From the NCBI RefSeq assembly GCF_947500765.1, contig NZ_CANMTH010000003.1, positions 248,001 through 312,000 on the forward strand: 64,000 bases of DNA, written 5' to 3'. A program made the translations under genes and the position numbers. The stretch is from an uncultured Formosa sp. (GTDB taxonomy: Bacteria > Bacteroidota > Bacteroidia > Flavobacteriales > Flavobacteriaceae). This document shows positions 9,287 through 18,403 of this stretch, piece by piece (position 1 is the stretch's first letter; each line of letters begins with the position of its first letter). A model generated the notes under the pieces. The model saw only the letters and a program-made list of their open reading frames with translations, had not been told where the DNA came from and did no database searches.

Positions 9287-9925
9287 TTACCAATTCCCTT
9301 TTTCATATAAATCTAAAAATGAAGCAGCAGATAAATTCAAAATATCAACTAAAAAGTGAGCAAATATAATCCACTTTAAACTATCTGTTTTTTTATAAAC
9401 AAGCCCCCAAATTAGTCCCATAACAAATGTTGCAATGATTATGGTAATTCCGCTATTTAATTCAGAGTGTATTCCAAAAATGGCATGATTAAGTGCGAAA
9501 AATAAACTTGTATATATAATACCAGTCCATTTGTTCCAGGATCTAGTGTAATCTAAAAGGAGTCCGCGCCAATAAAATTCTTCAAGCCAAGGATTAATTA
9601 ACGCTATTAAAATCCAAGGTAACCAGACGCTCCAAACGCTTAATGTATTATAGTGTGTTAAAAATAAGGGGAGTGGTAGTAACCCAATACATACAGCCAA
9701 AATAGTCCAACCTATAGGACCTTTAGCTTTTAGTAACCATTTTTTTCTTTCTTCTATTTCTGTAAATCTTAAAATGAAAAACAAAAACAGACACCATTCT
9801 ATTAAGATTATAGGTATAAATACCCATTTTCCAATTATATTTCCGAATAAATGAGCTATTCCGAAGTTAATTCCGATAATAAAAAAAGGTGATACAATTA
9901 CAATTTTTTTTCTCGTTAACTCCAT
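9287..9925 (-). CDS. CPBP-family intramembrane metalloprotease
   Basis: This 212-residue polytopic membrane protein carries the CPBP (Abi/CAAX-protease-like) motifs. Motif 1 is EExxxR with Glu115/Glu116 and Arg120 (NPWLEEFYWRGLLLDY), motif 2 contains His147 (FFALNHAIFG) and motif 3 contains His190 (IIFAHFLVDILN). The three motifs build the metal site inside the membrane. Family members process prenylated peptides or contribute to bacteriocin immunity; the substrate here is unknown. It is a single gene. Confidence 0.85.
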   Translation of the reverse strand: MELTRKKIVIVSPFFIIGINFGIAHLFGNIIGKWVFIPIILIEWCLFLFFILRFTEIEERKKWLLKAKGPIGWTILAVCIGLLPLPLFLTHYNTLSVWSVWLPWILIALINPWLEEFYWRGLLLDYTRSWNKWTGIIYTSLFFALNHAIFGIHSELNSGITIIIATFVMGLIWGLVYKKTDSLKWIIFAHFLVDILNLSAASFLDLYEKGNW

Positions 9926-10244
9926 AGTGTAGGTTTTTTAGCGTGTTATTTCAATTTTTACTCGATGCATTTTCATGGATTAAATACTAAAATGTGGTTT
10001 ACACTTAAATATAATGAATTAAAAAGTATTTATTTTAATTTCATTACATGTTTTTTTAAAATAAAGTATTTTAAGTCTTTGATTAGTAGTTGGTTTTGAT
10101 TAATATTAGCTTTGAATTTAAAAGTTTTACTTAATGGCATAATTAATTAGTGACAGGCTGTAAGTGTCATTTCATTATCATAATGTTTACTGAGTAAGTA
10201 TTCTGAATGTAATAGAATTACATGATTAATATTAAAAAAAATTA
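9926..10244. other. Intergenic region, only weak inverted repeats
   Basis: No gene is visible. A perfect 7-bp inverted repeat (ATGTAAT-AGA-ATTACAT, 10207-10223) lies 21 bases past the stop of the FAD oxidoreductase gene but lacks a T run. A weaker TGACA/TGTCA pair lies near 10151-10169. Neither can be assigned with confidence. Confidence 0.35.
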
Positions 10245-11678
10245 TTAATCTTTCTTTATAACCAGTTTAGATAATGCGCCTGGGTAACCACGTTCTATAG
10301 CTAATTTAGCAGCTAATACATCAATCTCATGTTTAGAAATACTATCTAATAATTCGTTTTGATTTGATTTATTAGGTATTGCAATTATAATGCCTTCTTC
10401 CTGAATTTTATTTAGAATTTGATTAGCAACAGTTAGGGCAGAGGATGCTTTTATAATTTCACTACGCGCATATGATTTACTAGGAAAACGAACTTCTCCT
10501 ACTCTTAAGCTTGGATCGTGTCCAGAGATTTGTTGTGCACCATACATTGGAGGACCTCCAACAGTTGCAGATTTAAAAGATGGAATAAATTTTCCAACAA
10601 AATCAATTGCATTTTCTGTTCTGCTTTTAATCTCGTCTGTTTTCCAATCGCGATGTAATTTTTGGGTAATACTTTTATTGAATTCAGGTTGTACAGCATT
10701 ACCTTTAGATTGTACTAATCCATTTTCGAATAAAGTAATATCTTCTGTCATGCCATGAATTTGATAATACTCATCACAATATGGTGTAAGTTGTGCCATG
10801 CCGTGAGGTGTACCACGCTTTCCATGAAAGATAAGCTCTGGAATTAACCCCGGAATTGGTTGCCATTTAGACACATAGGCAGCTTTAAATTCGATTAAAC
10901 GTTCTGAATTTAAATGTAAAGATTCATCAAATTTACCTGTTTTAAATCCACTAGAATTTACCAAATACTTAACCTTATATACTTTATCTTTTGTACATAT
11001 CTCCCAATTATAATCGAGATTTTTTTTACGAACATCTTTTATATCAATTACATACGTATTTGTTTTGAGATTGCAATGTTCAGATTTGTTTAAAGCTAAT
11101 TGTGCTTGAGCTGCTAGTCTAAAAAGATTCCAACCATATTCTTGAACTAATATTACGGGGGTTTTTAACTGGTTGTAATCAATTAATTTAATAGCATTTG
11201 TCATCCATTCATCAGCTGTATTCGGACGTTTTACAGTAGGCCGTTCTGTCAAAGTTATTAAATCGGCTTTATTATATAATTTGTAATACTCTTCAGGAGT
11301 ACCCAAAATTTGATTAGCAGGATCTTCATTTATTAATTCTTTATAATAGGAAACTAACATTTCTAACCGACTTTCAATAGTATCGACTTCATATTTTTCC
11401 GTTTTAGGAATGCTAATAAATGTTGGTCTTTCGTCTATAGATTGCGGAAATAATCGTGCCATTTCTATAGATTGTTTCATGAGTATTCTACACTGTTCGT
11501 CTGAAATATCTGGATATAGATTTCCTCCTGCATGTAAATGACAAAAAGGAGGGCCATTAACAACGCTTGGTTCTTGTTCGAACACAATATTATCTATACC
11601 GTATTTGGCTAGTTGTAATGCGATAACAACACCAGAAACACCTCCACCGATAATACCTACATTATGAATTTTACTCAT
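10245..11678 (-). CDS. FAD-dependent oxidoreductase (DAO-like)
   Basis: This 477-residue flavoprotein has an N-terminal dinucleotide-binding motif (VGIIGGGVSGVVIALQLAKYG) and an acidic residue at the end of strand 2 (VFEQEPS). A second FAD/substrate region contains YLVNSSGFKTGKF, and the C-terminus is conserved (ALTVANQILNKI). The domain order fits the DAO/GlpO-like superfamily, but the substrate cannot be deduced. It sits 1 base after a HAD phosphatase gene (11680-12351) on the same strand, so the two are probably co-transcribed. Confidence 0.75.
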   Translation of the reverse strand: MSKIHNVGIIGGGVSGVVIALQLAKYGIDNIVFEQEPSVVNGPPFCHLHAGGNLYPDISDEQCRILMKQSIEMARLFPQSIDERPTFISIPKTEKYEVDTIESRLEMLVSYYKELINEDPANQILGTPEEYYKLYNKADLITLTERPTVKRPNTADEWMTNAIKLIDYNQLKTPVILVQEYGWNLFRLAAQAQLALNKSEHCNLKTNTYVIDIKDVRKKNLDYNWEICTKDKVYKVKYLVNSSGFKTGKFDESLHLNSERLIEFKAAYVSKWQPIPGLIPELIFHGKRGTPHGMAQLTPYCDEYYQIHGMTEDITLFENGLVQSKGNAVQPEFNKSITQKLHRDWKTDEIKSRTENAIDFVGKFIPSFKSATVGGPPMYGAQQISGHDPSLRVGEVRFPSKSYARSEIIKASSALTVANQILNKIQEEGIIIAIPNKSNQNELLDSISKHEIDVLAAKLAIERGYPGALSKLVIKKD

Positions 11679-11679
11679 A

Positions 11680-12351
11680 TTAAAATAGATTTTGTAGCTC
11701 TGAAAAATTATCTACTACTAATGTTGGATTATAATCTGCTATATTTTCATTGTAATTATAACCATAACTTACACCAATACTTTCCATATTTGCATGTTGT
11801 GCAGCAAGTATATCGTTTTTAGAATCTCCAACCATAATGCTTTTTTCTATTGTTGTATCCATTTCTTTTACTAAGTGTAAAAGGGGAGTTGCATCTGGTT
11901 TTTTCTTAGGTAATGAGTCTTCTCCAACCCAAGAATTAAAGAATGTTTTTATCTTTAATGTATCTAAAATGGGTTCTATAAAACCAAGAGGTTTATTAGT
12001 GCAAATTACCATTTTAAACCCTTTATTTTGTAACGTTTTTAAAGTTTCTAAAACACCAGGATACATAAAAGTATCTTTACACGTTTCGTCTTTATAAGCT
12101 GATAAATACAAATCAAAAGCTTCTTTAAAAAAATCATCAGTCAATTCTTTATTGGGCATAGCATATTCTAAAGCTCTTCTTACTAAGGGTTTTGCTCCAT
12201 TACCAATAAAAGGTGTAACGTTTTCTATTGTTAATGGTGATGCATTATAATGCACTAACATTTTATTTATAGCCAACGTTAAATCGGGAATACTATTAAT
12301 GAGTGTGCCATCAAAGTCGAATATAATAAGGTCTTTGTCTTTAAATTTCAA
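11680..12351 (-). CDS. HAD-superfamily phosphatase, phosphoglycolate phosphatase-like
   Basis: This 223-residue protein has all four HAD motifs: nucleophile Asp12 and acid/base Asp14 (IIFDFDGTLINS), Thr in MVICTNKPLGF, Lys in PKKKPDATPLLH and the metal-binding MVGDSKNDILAA. A helical cap of the Gph/PGP type lies between motifs I and II. Phosphoglycolate phosphatase activity is the nearest named function, but HAD specificity is hard to predict from sequence. It is the first gene of a probable pair with the FAD oxidoreductase. Confidence 0.8.
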   Translation of the reverse strand: MKFKDKDLIIFDFDGTLINSIPDLTLAINKMLVHYNASPLTIENVTPFIGNGAKPLVRRALEYAMPNKELTDDFFKEAFDLYLSAYKDETCKDTFMYPGVLETLKTLQNKGFKMVICTNKPLGFIEPILDTLKIKTFFNSWVGEDSLPKKKPDATPLLHLVKEMDTTIEKSIMVGDSKNDILAAQHANMESIGVSYGYNYNENIADYNPTLVVDNFSELQNLF

Positions 12352-12551
12352 AATGCTTGTTTTTTAAGGCAAAGATGGGGAAGTTTTAATAAAACAGAGC
12401 GTATTTAAGATAATTTTGATAAACGAAATACATTAAAAAAACGGTTTTATACGTGCTGTTTTAATTGTAATAAAATTACCAAGATAAATTTAATTAAAAA
12501 TGTTCTCTATCCGTTTTTTTATTGACACAATTAATGTTTTTAGTTGTTGTA

Positions 12552-13313
12552 CTAATTTCTGCTTTTAGATTTACCTAACAATCTTAGTATTTCAATATAT
12601 AACCAAATTATGGTTACCATTAATCCGAAAGCGGCATACCATTCCATGTATTTAGGAGCTTTAGCTTCGGCTCCTTTTTCAATAAAATCAAAATCGACAA
12701 CTAAGTTTAACGACGCAATAACAACAACAAATAATGAAAAGAGTATACCGCCTATAGAGTTGTCATGTAAATAAGGTAAATTAAACCCCATAAAGCCTCC
12801 TATTATAGATGCTAAATAATATAATCCAATTCCTGCTGTTGCAGAAGTAACTACAAGTTTAAAATTTTCTGTAGCTTTAATTATTCCTAATTTGTATATA
12901 ATTAATAAGCTAAATAGAATTCCGAATGTTAAAACAATAGCTTCTAACACAATTCCTGGGAATTGCTGTTCCATTAATGCAGATAACCCTCCTAAAGCTA
13001 AACCTTGTAATGCACAATATACTGGTGCTAAATAGGGTGCTGTTTTATTTTTAAAAATTATAATTATAGCAACAGCAAGCGCGCCTAGAGCACCTCCTAG
13101 TAAGTAAGGCTGTATGCTAGCAAGATTTAGACTATTTTGATATAAATCCCAAGTTATATATGCTGTTAAAAGCACTGTTAAGCCTAGTAATGCTGTTTTA
13201 TTAACTGTACCGTTAATAGTCATTACTTCTTCTAAATGTGCCGATGATTTTACTTTAGCTTTTGTAAATACTTCTGTGCTTAAAGCTGGATTTTTAGATT
13301 TGTATAAGGCCAT
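12552..13313 (-). CDS. Bax inhibitor-1/YccA family membrane protein
   Basis: This 253-residue protein has a hydrophilic N-terminus of about 35 residues and seven predicted membrane segments. The most recognisable part is NLVVDFDFIEKGAEAKAPKYMEWYAAFGLMVTIIWLYIEIL (in part: MEWYAAFGLMVTIIWLYIEI), the C-terminal signature of Bacteroidota YccA/BI-1 proteins. Family members are proposed pH-sensitive calcium leak channels or FtsH regulators. It lies 18 bases after 13332-13925, so the two may form an operon. Confidence 0.85.
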   Translation of the reverse strand: MALYKSKNPALSTEVFTKAKVKSSAHLEEVMTINGTVNKTALLGLTVLLTAYITWDLYQNSLNLASIQPYLLGGALGALAVAIIIIFKNKTAPYLAPVYCALQGLALGGLSALMEQQFPGIVLEAIVLTFGILFSLLIIYKLGIIKATENFKLVVTSATAGIGLYYLASIIGGFMGFNLPYLHDNSIGGILFSLFVVVIASLNLVVDFDFIEKGAEAKAPKYMEWYAAFGLMVTIIWLYIEILRLLGKSKSRN

Positions 13314-13331
13314 GTGCTGCCGGTTATATAA

Positions 13332-13925
13332 TTATAGTTTGTCTGTTAATGTTTTAGGGAGTATTTTTTCTAAAATTACTTTCTGACTTTTTTCTATGAC
13401 TAAAAATTTCCAATCTGTATTTCCGTTTTCAGAAATGGCATATGCGTCTTTTTTAGCATAGATATTATAAATACCTGTTTCTTCGTTATATGATACATTT
13501 TCTGCTCCGAATGTTTGATCAAAAGAGGCTTTGGTTAAACTTAATCGGTTATTCGTTTGCTGTTCCGTTTCTTCTAAATCATTATTAATTTTTATATTCA
13601 TCTGACTGGAATACGTTAAGAGTGCATAATGTTTAGCTTCTATTTTTTCAGCATCTTGGACCGATATAACTTTCGGATCTATTATTTCAAACGTCATTGC
13701 AGGGTTACTAAACGTCTGTTTTAAAACAATTATTAATTGTACTTTCGGTATAATTTCAAAAAATTCTGGCGTGATATAATCCATTGATTTTTCAAACTCC
13801 ATATTCACTATATAATTTAAGTAATCGGTGAATTCAGATTCAATATTCTTTTTATAGTCTTGTGTAAAACCAACGGTACAATAGGTTAAAAATAAAATTG
13901 TAAGTACTTTGTTCTTAATTTTCAT
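13332..13925 (-). CDS. Secreted protein of unknown function
   Basis: This 197-residue protein has a cleavable signal peptide (MKIKNKVLTILFLTYCTVGFTQ). The mature part is hydrophilic with a mixed alpha/beta pattern (MEFEKSMDYITPEFFEIIPK; YAISENGNTDWKFLVIEKSQ), somewhat like NTF2/SnoaL-type secreted proteins in Bacteroidota, but no diagnostic motif is present. It lies just before the Bax-inhibitor-1 homologue on the same strand. The function is unknown. Confidence 0.6.
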   Translation of the reverse strand: MKIKNKVLTILFLTYCTVGFTQDYKKNIESEFTDYLNYIVNMEFEKSMDYITPEFFEIIPKVQLIIVLKQTFSNPAMTFEIIDPKVISVQDAEKIEAKHYALLTYSSQMNIKINNDLEETEQQTNNRLSLTKASFDQTFGAENVSYNEETGIYNIYAKKDAYAISENGNTDWKFLVIEKSQKVILEKILPKTLTDKL

Positions 13926-14025
13926 CGCTCTTATTTGTGGTTGTTTGATATTTTTTAATCAATATATAGGTATTAATTATCTTTGTTTTGTTACAAATTG
14001 TAGTAAAACTATTAAATTTTTAGCA

Positions 14026-15015
14026 TTATTTTATTAATGTATTTTCTAATTTTAAGCTTGATATATGTACTAAATCTCCTTCTTTAGTTGTTGGATCTGC
14101 ATCCATATTAATTGTTCGTTTTGGTGTTTTTACAGTTATACCGTTAGAATGAATTATATATTGAGCACTCTTATTTGTAAATGTTAATGTGTGTGCGTTT
14201 GTATTGTATATAAAATTGTTGGAATAATAAAGTTCTACCTTATTGTCTCTATCTGTAAAAACATAGAATAGTTGATTGTTAGTAGTGTGAATTAAATTCA
14301 TTCTTTTTCCATTCTTAAAGCTAAAAGCAAATATAGTTTGGAATTCTAAATCTGGATCTAAAATGCTATACGTTTCCTTAACCATTTGGTTATTTATTCT
14401 ATTGGTTTCAGAATAATCTATAAATATTCCATTTATATTTAAAGATTCTTCTAAAATATTAAAAGCAACCGGTTTATCGTTTAGTATTTTATATTCAGAA
14501 TATTGATGCCAACAACATCCGCTTTTTGTCATGGCATGTAGGGTTTTAGTATCGTAATCTACTTGAAACATACCACAATATTCTTGTGCTAATCTAGTGA
14601 AGTCTGGACTATAAACTAAGCCACTATTTTTTTGTAAATATATTTGAAAAGAAGGACCGTGATAACAACTGTTTTGTCCGTCCATAATAGCTAAATCATC
14701 TATACCATCAAAATCAAAATCTTGAGATATAATTATACTTTGTTCGCCATATGGCAATTGTAGTACATTTGTTTTTACTTGGTTATCATGATCTAAATTG
14801 AAAGTGAATGCGTTAGATTCTATTTCTATTAGTCTTTCATTTGTTTTTGAATCAAAAATTGTAATGGTTCCTCTCTTAAAAACGTCATCTTGATATCCTT
14901 TGTCAATGTGTAATTTTCCAATATAATTATCTGAAAAACTAGTTATATTATAATCTGTTTGTGCTATTGTAAATAAGGGTATTGTTATTAGAAATAGAAT
15001 GAATAAAGTTTTCAT
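14026..15015 (-). CDS. Secreted XAC2610-like protein
   Basis: This 329-residue protein has a signal peptide (MKTLFILFLITIPLFTIAQ). The central region contains QDFDFDGIDDLAIMDGQNSC, a calcium-binding FG-GAP-like DxDxDGxxD loop, and a Cys-rich segment (SGCCWHQYSEY). These features resemble proteins annotated XAC2610-related, whose function is unknown. The gene stands alone. Confidence 0.55.
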   Translation of the reverse strand: MKTLFILFLITIPLFTIAQTDYNITSFSDNYIGKLHIDKGYQDDVFKRGTITIFDSKTNERLIEIESNAFTFNLDHDNQVKTNVLQLPYGEQSIIISQDFDFDGIDDLAIMDGQNSCYHGPSFQIYLQKNSGLVYSPDFTRLAQEYCGMFQVDYDTKTLHAMTKSGCCWHQYSEYKILNDKPVAFNILEESLNINGIFIDYSETNRINNQMVKETYSILDPDLEFQTIFAFSFKNGKRMNLIHTTNNQLFYVFTDRDNKVELYYSNNFIYNTNAHTLTFTNKSAQYIIHSNGITVKTPKRTINMDADPTTKEGDLVHISSLKLENTLIK

Positions 15016-15231
15016 ATAATTATGGTTTTATACATAAAACGTTTGTGTAAATAGGTTAGAACTGCTAATTAATTTTAAACGTTGAAGTAAGCTGAATTTT
15101 AGGTAAAGTTAAAAGTTTTATGGGGCTTATATATACCTGAATTCTATGATTTTTATGCTTTATACGTTTAATAGTTTATCATTGATAATAGTCTGTTTTT
15201 GCTTGAGTATTAAAGTGGTTATATCAATGAT

Positions 15232-16032
15232 TTATTTTAATTGAATGTGAATATGATCGTCGTGTCTAACTGCTCTGCAACCATGATATCTTATTTTGGT
15301 ATTAGACAGATTCATTCTGCTTTTTAAATGAGGTTCGATAAATAGTTTTCCTAAACTCTGATTTCTCAGAAAACTATTTATTAGTGTTCTTGTTCCTTTT
15401 TTAGAAAACACTAAATCTTTATTAATGGTTCCTAAAGTTAGATATTTAGGATAATCGTATTGAAAATGACCACTTTTTAAGCAGACATCTATTTGGTTAT
15501 ATTCAGTTGGTTTTGGATTTTCAAAACTACCATAGCCACTTACAGATTTTTGTGTATTAGTGATTTTTCCGTCTTCTGTTTCGTAAATTAAACTGATATC
15601 TATTTTTTTTCCGTCGTTATGACTTAAATGTGGAAGCAGCGGAAATGCATTAATAAAAGGGAAATTTGCATCTAGATAATGAATCTCTATAGGTGTTTTC
15701 TTTAAAGTTGAAGCAGTCTGACTTAATACTGTGTTTAATTCTGGCAGCACATAATTTCTATTAAGTAGAACAGTGATATAGTTTGTAGGCTTTATTTTGT
15801 CTGAATGTTGTACTCGTTCTCGTCCAAACAGTGGTGCAATATGTGGCACAATAAATAGGGTAGAACATAGATATAGACTAATAAAAATAATAGATGTTTT
15901 AAAGGGTATTTTTTTATTCCATTGTTTTGAAAGTATTAAACTTATTATAAATACAATTCCACCAATTTGAGAAATTATAGTTAGTATAATAAAAAGGAAT
16001 AGTCTAAATATTATTTTTAGTAACGTTTTCAA
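15232..16032 (-). CDS. Membrane-anchored MepA-like LAS metallopeptidase (predicted)
   Basis: This 266-residue protein starts with TTG at 16032, since an in-frame TAG lies just upstream. Two hydrophobic segments occur at about residues 5-33 and 45-65. The C-terminal domain carries the LAS metallopeptidase pattern: His138 and Asp145 in LSHNDGKKIDIS, and a C-terminal HxH with nearby His in RHDDHIHIQLK (His257, His260, His262). This arrangement matches penicillin-insensitive murein endopeptidase MepA (M74) and D-Ala-D-Ala peptidases, so cleavage of peptidoglycan cross-links is inferred. The second, cytoplasm-facing or periplasmic orientation is not certain. Overall similarity is remote. Confidence 0.55.
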   Translation of the reverse strand: MKTLLKIIFRLFLFIILTIISQIGGIVFIISLILSKQWNKKIPFKTSIIFISLYLCSTLFIVPHIAPLFGRERVQHSDKIKPTNYITVLLNRNYVLPELNTVLSQTASTLKKTPIEIHYLDANFPFINAFPLLPHLSHNDGKKIDISLIYETEDGKITNTQKSVSGYGSFENPKPTEYNQIDVCLKSGHFQYDYPKYLTLGTINKDLVFSKKGTRTLINSFLRNQSLGKLFIEPHLKSRMNLSNTKIRYHGCRAVRHDDHIHIQLK

Positions 16033-16109
16033 ATTTAAATTCTAAGTTATTTGATAAAAAAAGGGTTTTAAACGTCACCATTTTGTTTAAATCCCTTTAC
16101 TTATAGTGC

Positions 16110-17048
16110 TTATTTTATTAATTTAAGCTCGTCTCTTTTGGCTTCGTCTTTTATACTTTTTTGATTCCAATAGGGTTCCTGAAGGCTTGCTTTCAATTTT
16201 GCTGTAGTAATTAAACCATCTCCATCGTTTTCTGTCCAACCCATAATTTTATAAGGAAATTCATGTTCTACTTCTATAGTTAACGTTCTAGGTATGCTGG
16301 TATATTTTATGGTGTAATTTATAGTGTTTTCTAATTCTGTTTTACTAATTATAGCTTTAGAAACTTGCATTTTTTTATGCGTAAAACGACTAGAAATTGT
16401 AGAAGGTATTAAATCTATTTCTCCTCCAGGTAATTGTCCATTGTTAATACGAATCCGTGTCATAAGATCTTCTTCTAAGAATGCAACTTCCAATTTATGT
16501 TCTTCATCGCCATCAGATTCAAAATAAGAAAATTGTTTAAAGTTGTATGTATTTCCATCTAAGTTTAACTGTGTAAAGGTGTGTCCACACCATTCCTGAA
16601 TACTTGTGGTAGATTTTAAAGTATACGGATGATTCATAAAATCGATAGGAGTAAAGGTAGATGTCACAATTGAATAATCGTAAACGCCAGTATTAAATTT
16701 GCGTACATGGTTTAGTTTCATAACCGAAACGTTATCTTCGCCAGCATCTTTTGGTCTATCTAATTTTACTTGTTTGCTTAAAGAAAAAGGTTCTGTAACA
16801 AAAATTAAAACCACTTCGCCATTCCGAATTTCACCATATCTAGACTGCTTTAAATTGTAACTGCTAAGTTCTGCTTTTCCAGAATACCAATACGATTTAA
16901 AATTTTCCTTTAAAGGTGTCTTACTTAATTTTACAACTTTAGCGGTCTCTGTCTTTATAGGCTCTGTGCTTTTTTGTTTATCTTGTTTTGCATTACAAGC
17001 GATGAATGAAAAAAGAATAAAGTAAATGAGTATGAGCTTAGTATTCAT
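16110..17048 (-). CDS. Lipoprotein of unknown function
   Basis: This 312-residue protein has a lipoprotein signal (MNTKLILIYFILFSFIACNA, lipobox Cys19). The mature part is beta-rich and contains SYWYSGKAELSSYNLKQSRY, VKLDRPKDAGEDNVSVMKLN and an EWCGHTFTQLN segment. Similar flavobacterial proteins are frequently labelled septum formation inhibitor Maf, but the Maf nucleotide pyrophosphatase motifs are absent, so I do not use that name. It is an envelope lipoprotein of unknown role. Confidence 0.6.
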   Translation of the reverse strand: MNTKLILIYFILFSFIACNAKQDKQKSTEPIKTETAKVVKLSKTPLKENFKSYWYSGKAELSSYNLKQSRYGEIRNGEVVLIFVTEPFSLSKQVKLDRPKDAGEDNVSVMKLNHVRKFNTGVYDYSIVTSTFTPIDFMNHPYTLKSTTSIQEWCGHTFTQLNLDGNTYNFKQFSYFESDGDEEHKLEVAFLEEDLMTRIRINNGQLPGGEIDLIPSTISSRFTHKKMQVSKAIISKTELENTINYTIKYTSIPRTLTIEVEHEFPYKIMGWTENDGDGLITTAKLKASLQEPYWNQKSIKDEAKRDELKLIK

Positions 17049-17210
17049 ATAAATATTTTTTATTATTGATAACGTCTTTATAACCTAAGTTAAATAGTCA
17101 GACGCATTTAGTATCTTGTAATTACAAAGACTGTTTTTAAATAAATCCTGTTTTATTAGCTAATACCACTTTTATTTAAAAAACAAGTTTGTTTTTACTG
17201 AGCAAGTTTC

Positions 17211-17789
17211 TTATAAATTAAGATTAAAATCATCTAATTTATGTAATTCTTCAGCAATAATACCATGCCATCTTTGTTGTTCTTCTAGGTTTGTGGAATG
17301 ACCTGTATGAGAATCATAACGCATTTGAAATTGAATGTATGATTGAAATAAATTTTTATGAATACGTCTATAATCAGATTCTAATATTTGACCAACTTTG
17401 TGTTTTTTAGCCTGAATTTCCCGTCTCATTTTTCTTGCATATAATTCTGCAATATCAAAATGTAATTGTTCGTGATTTATTATATGAACATTATCTGTGT
17501 TTATCCATGAGAGATCTTTATGGAATTTTGCTAAAACACAATATTCATAAACACCATTTTTATAGGCGTAGGGAACAATAATAATATTAGCACCTGTTAA
17601 TGCTTTTTTTGTAGATGTAGAATCAATATCACCTTGGAAATCGGTGAGTTTTAATTTCCTGTCTGTAGTCCAAATAATAGCTTTATCTGTTTCCTTTTCA
17701 ATCTTTTTTACGGTTTGTGCATAGCTGTTTGTAGATACGCCTGCGCTAATTAAAAAGACCAATATGTAACAGTTAAATAATAGATTCAT
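17211..17789 (-). CDS. DUF922-like secreted putative zinc protease
   Basis: This 192-residue protein has a signal peptide (to about residue 25, SYAQ). The central motif INHEQLHFDIAELYARKMRR contains an HExxH-type zinc site (His106-Glu107-x-x-His110), preceded by ANIIIVPYAYKNG. This matches DUF922 proteins, predicted zinc-dependent proteases that are not well characterised. It lies 17 bases downstream of a UPF0158 gene on the same strand. Confidence 0.65.
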   Translation of the reverse strand: MNLLFNCYILVFLISAGVSTNSYAQTVKKIEKETDKAIIWTTDRKLKLTDFQGDIDSTSTKKALTGANIIIVPYAYKNGVYEYCVLAKFHKDLSWINTDNVHIINHEQLHFDIAELYARKMRREIQAKKHKVGQILESDYRRIHKNLFQSYIQFQMRYDSHTGHSTNLEEQQRWHGIIAEELHKLDDFNLNL

Positions 17790-17806
17790 TTAATTAAATA
17801 CAGATT

Positions 17807-18232
17807 TTAGTCTATGTTGTTTAATTGATTTTCTACTATTTTTTCTACCTGTGTATTTTTAAATGCAAACCAAGATGCTCTAAAATCAGATTGATCTATA
17901 GCATATTTAAAATTCTGAAAGGGTTTCTTTTTATTTAAAATACCTTTCAACTCTAATTGAAATTGCTTGTCTGCTATTTGGTCTGTAAATTGTTCCATAA
18001 TCTCAAAAGATTGTACGCTTTCTAAAACATCTATTTTTACTAAAACGTCTTTATTTTTCTCTACCGCTTCTAATTCGTCTTTAAAATGTTCCTGAAACTC
18101 ATCGTCTTCAGGAAAGTTTAAAAAATTTGGAATCCCAATAATGTCTCCTGTTTTAGGATTGTAATAACAAGTACTGCCACAGTCTAATTCTTGTGCAATT
18201 TTTTTAATTAATTCGGAATGAGAGTTTTCCAT
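17807..18232 (-). CDS. UPF0158-family protein
   Basis: This 141-residue acidic cytoplasmic protein begins with a Cys pair region (ELDCGSTCYYNPKTGDIIGI). The C-terminal half has the UPF0158 signature: FTDQIADKQFQLELKGIL, KKPFQNFKYAID and RASWFAF. The function of UPF0158 is unknown. It is followed by the DUF922-like gene in a probable two-gene operon. Confidence 0.65.
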   Translation of the reverse strand: MENSHSELIKKIAQELDCGSTCYYNPKTGDIIGIPNFLNFPEDDEFQEHFKDELEAVEKNKDVLVKIDVLESVQSFEIMEQFTDQIADKQFQLELKGILNKKKPFQNFKYAIDQSDFRASWFAFKNTQVEKIVENQLNNID

Positions 18233-18403
18233 TTAAATGTATTTTAGTTTTAAATATTAAATTTAATAAATCTTTTTGCAATTGTAATACAGTACTAGAA
18301 TAATATGTTGTATCTAAATTTTGAAATTGTTTGACATAATTTTTAAGATTATTGATGTATTATAAATTAGCTGTAAATTTTAAGTGTTTAATTTCTTGAA
18401 TTT

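Noticed and set aside
10207..10223. Inverted repeat as terminator of the FAD oxidoreductase gene
   Set aside because: The 7-bp stem lacks a T run, so it is only mentioned in the intergenic entry.
16110..17048. Naming this lipoprotein a septum formation inhibitor Maf
   Set aside because: Maf nucleotide pyrophosphatase motifs are absent; the label seems to be a copied annotation.
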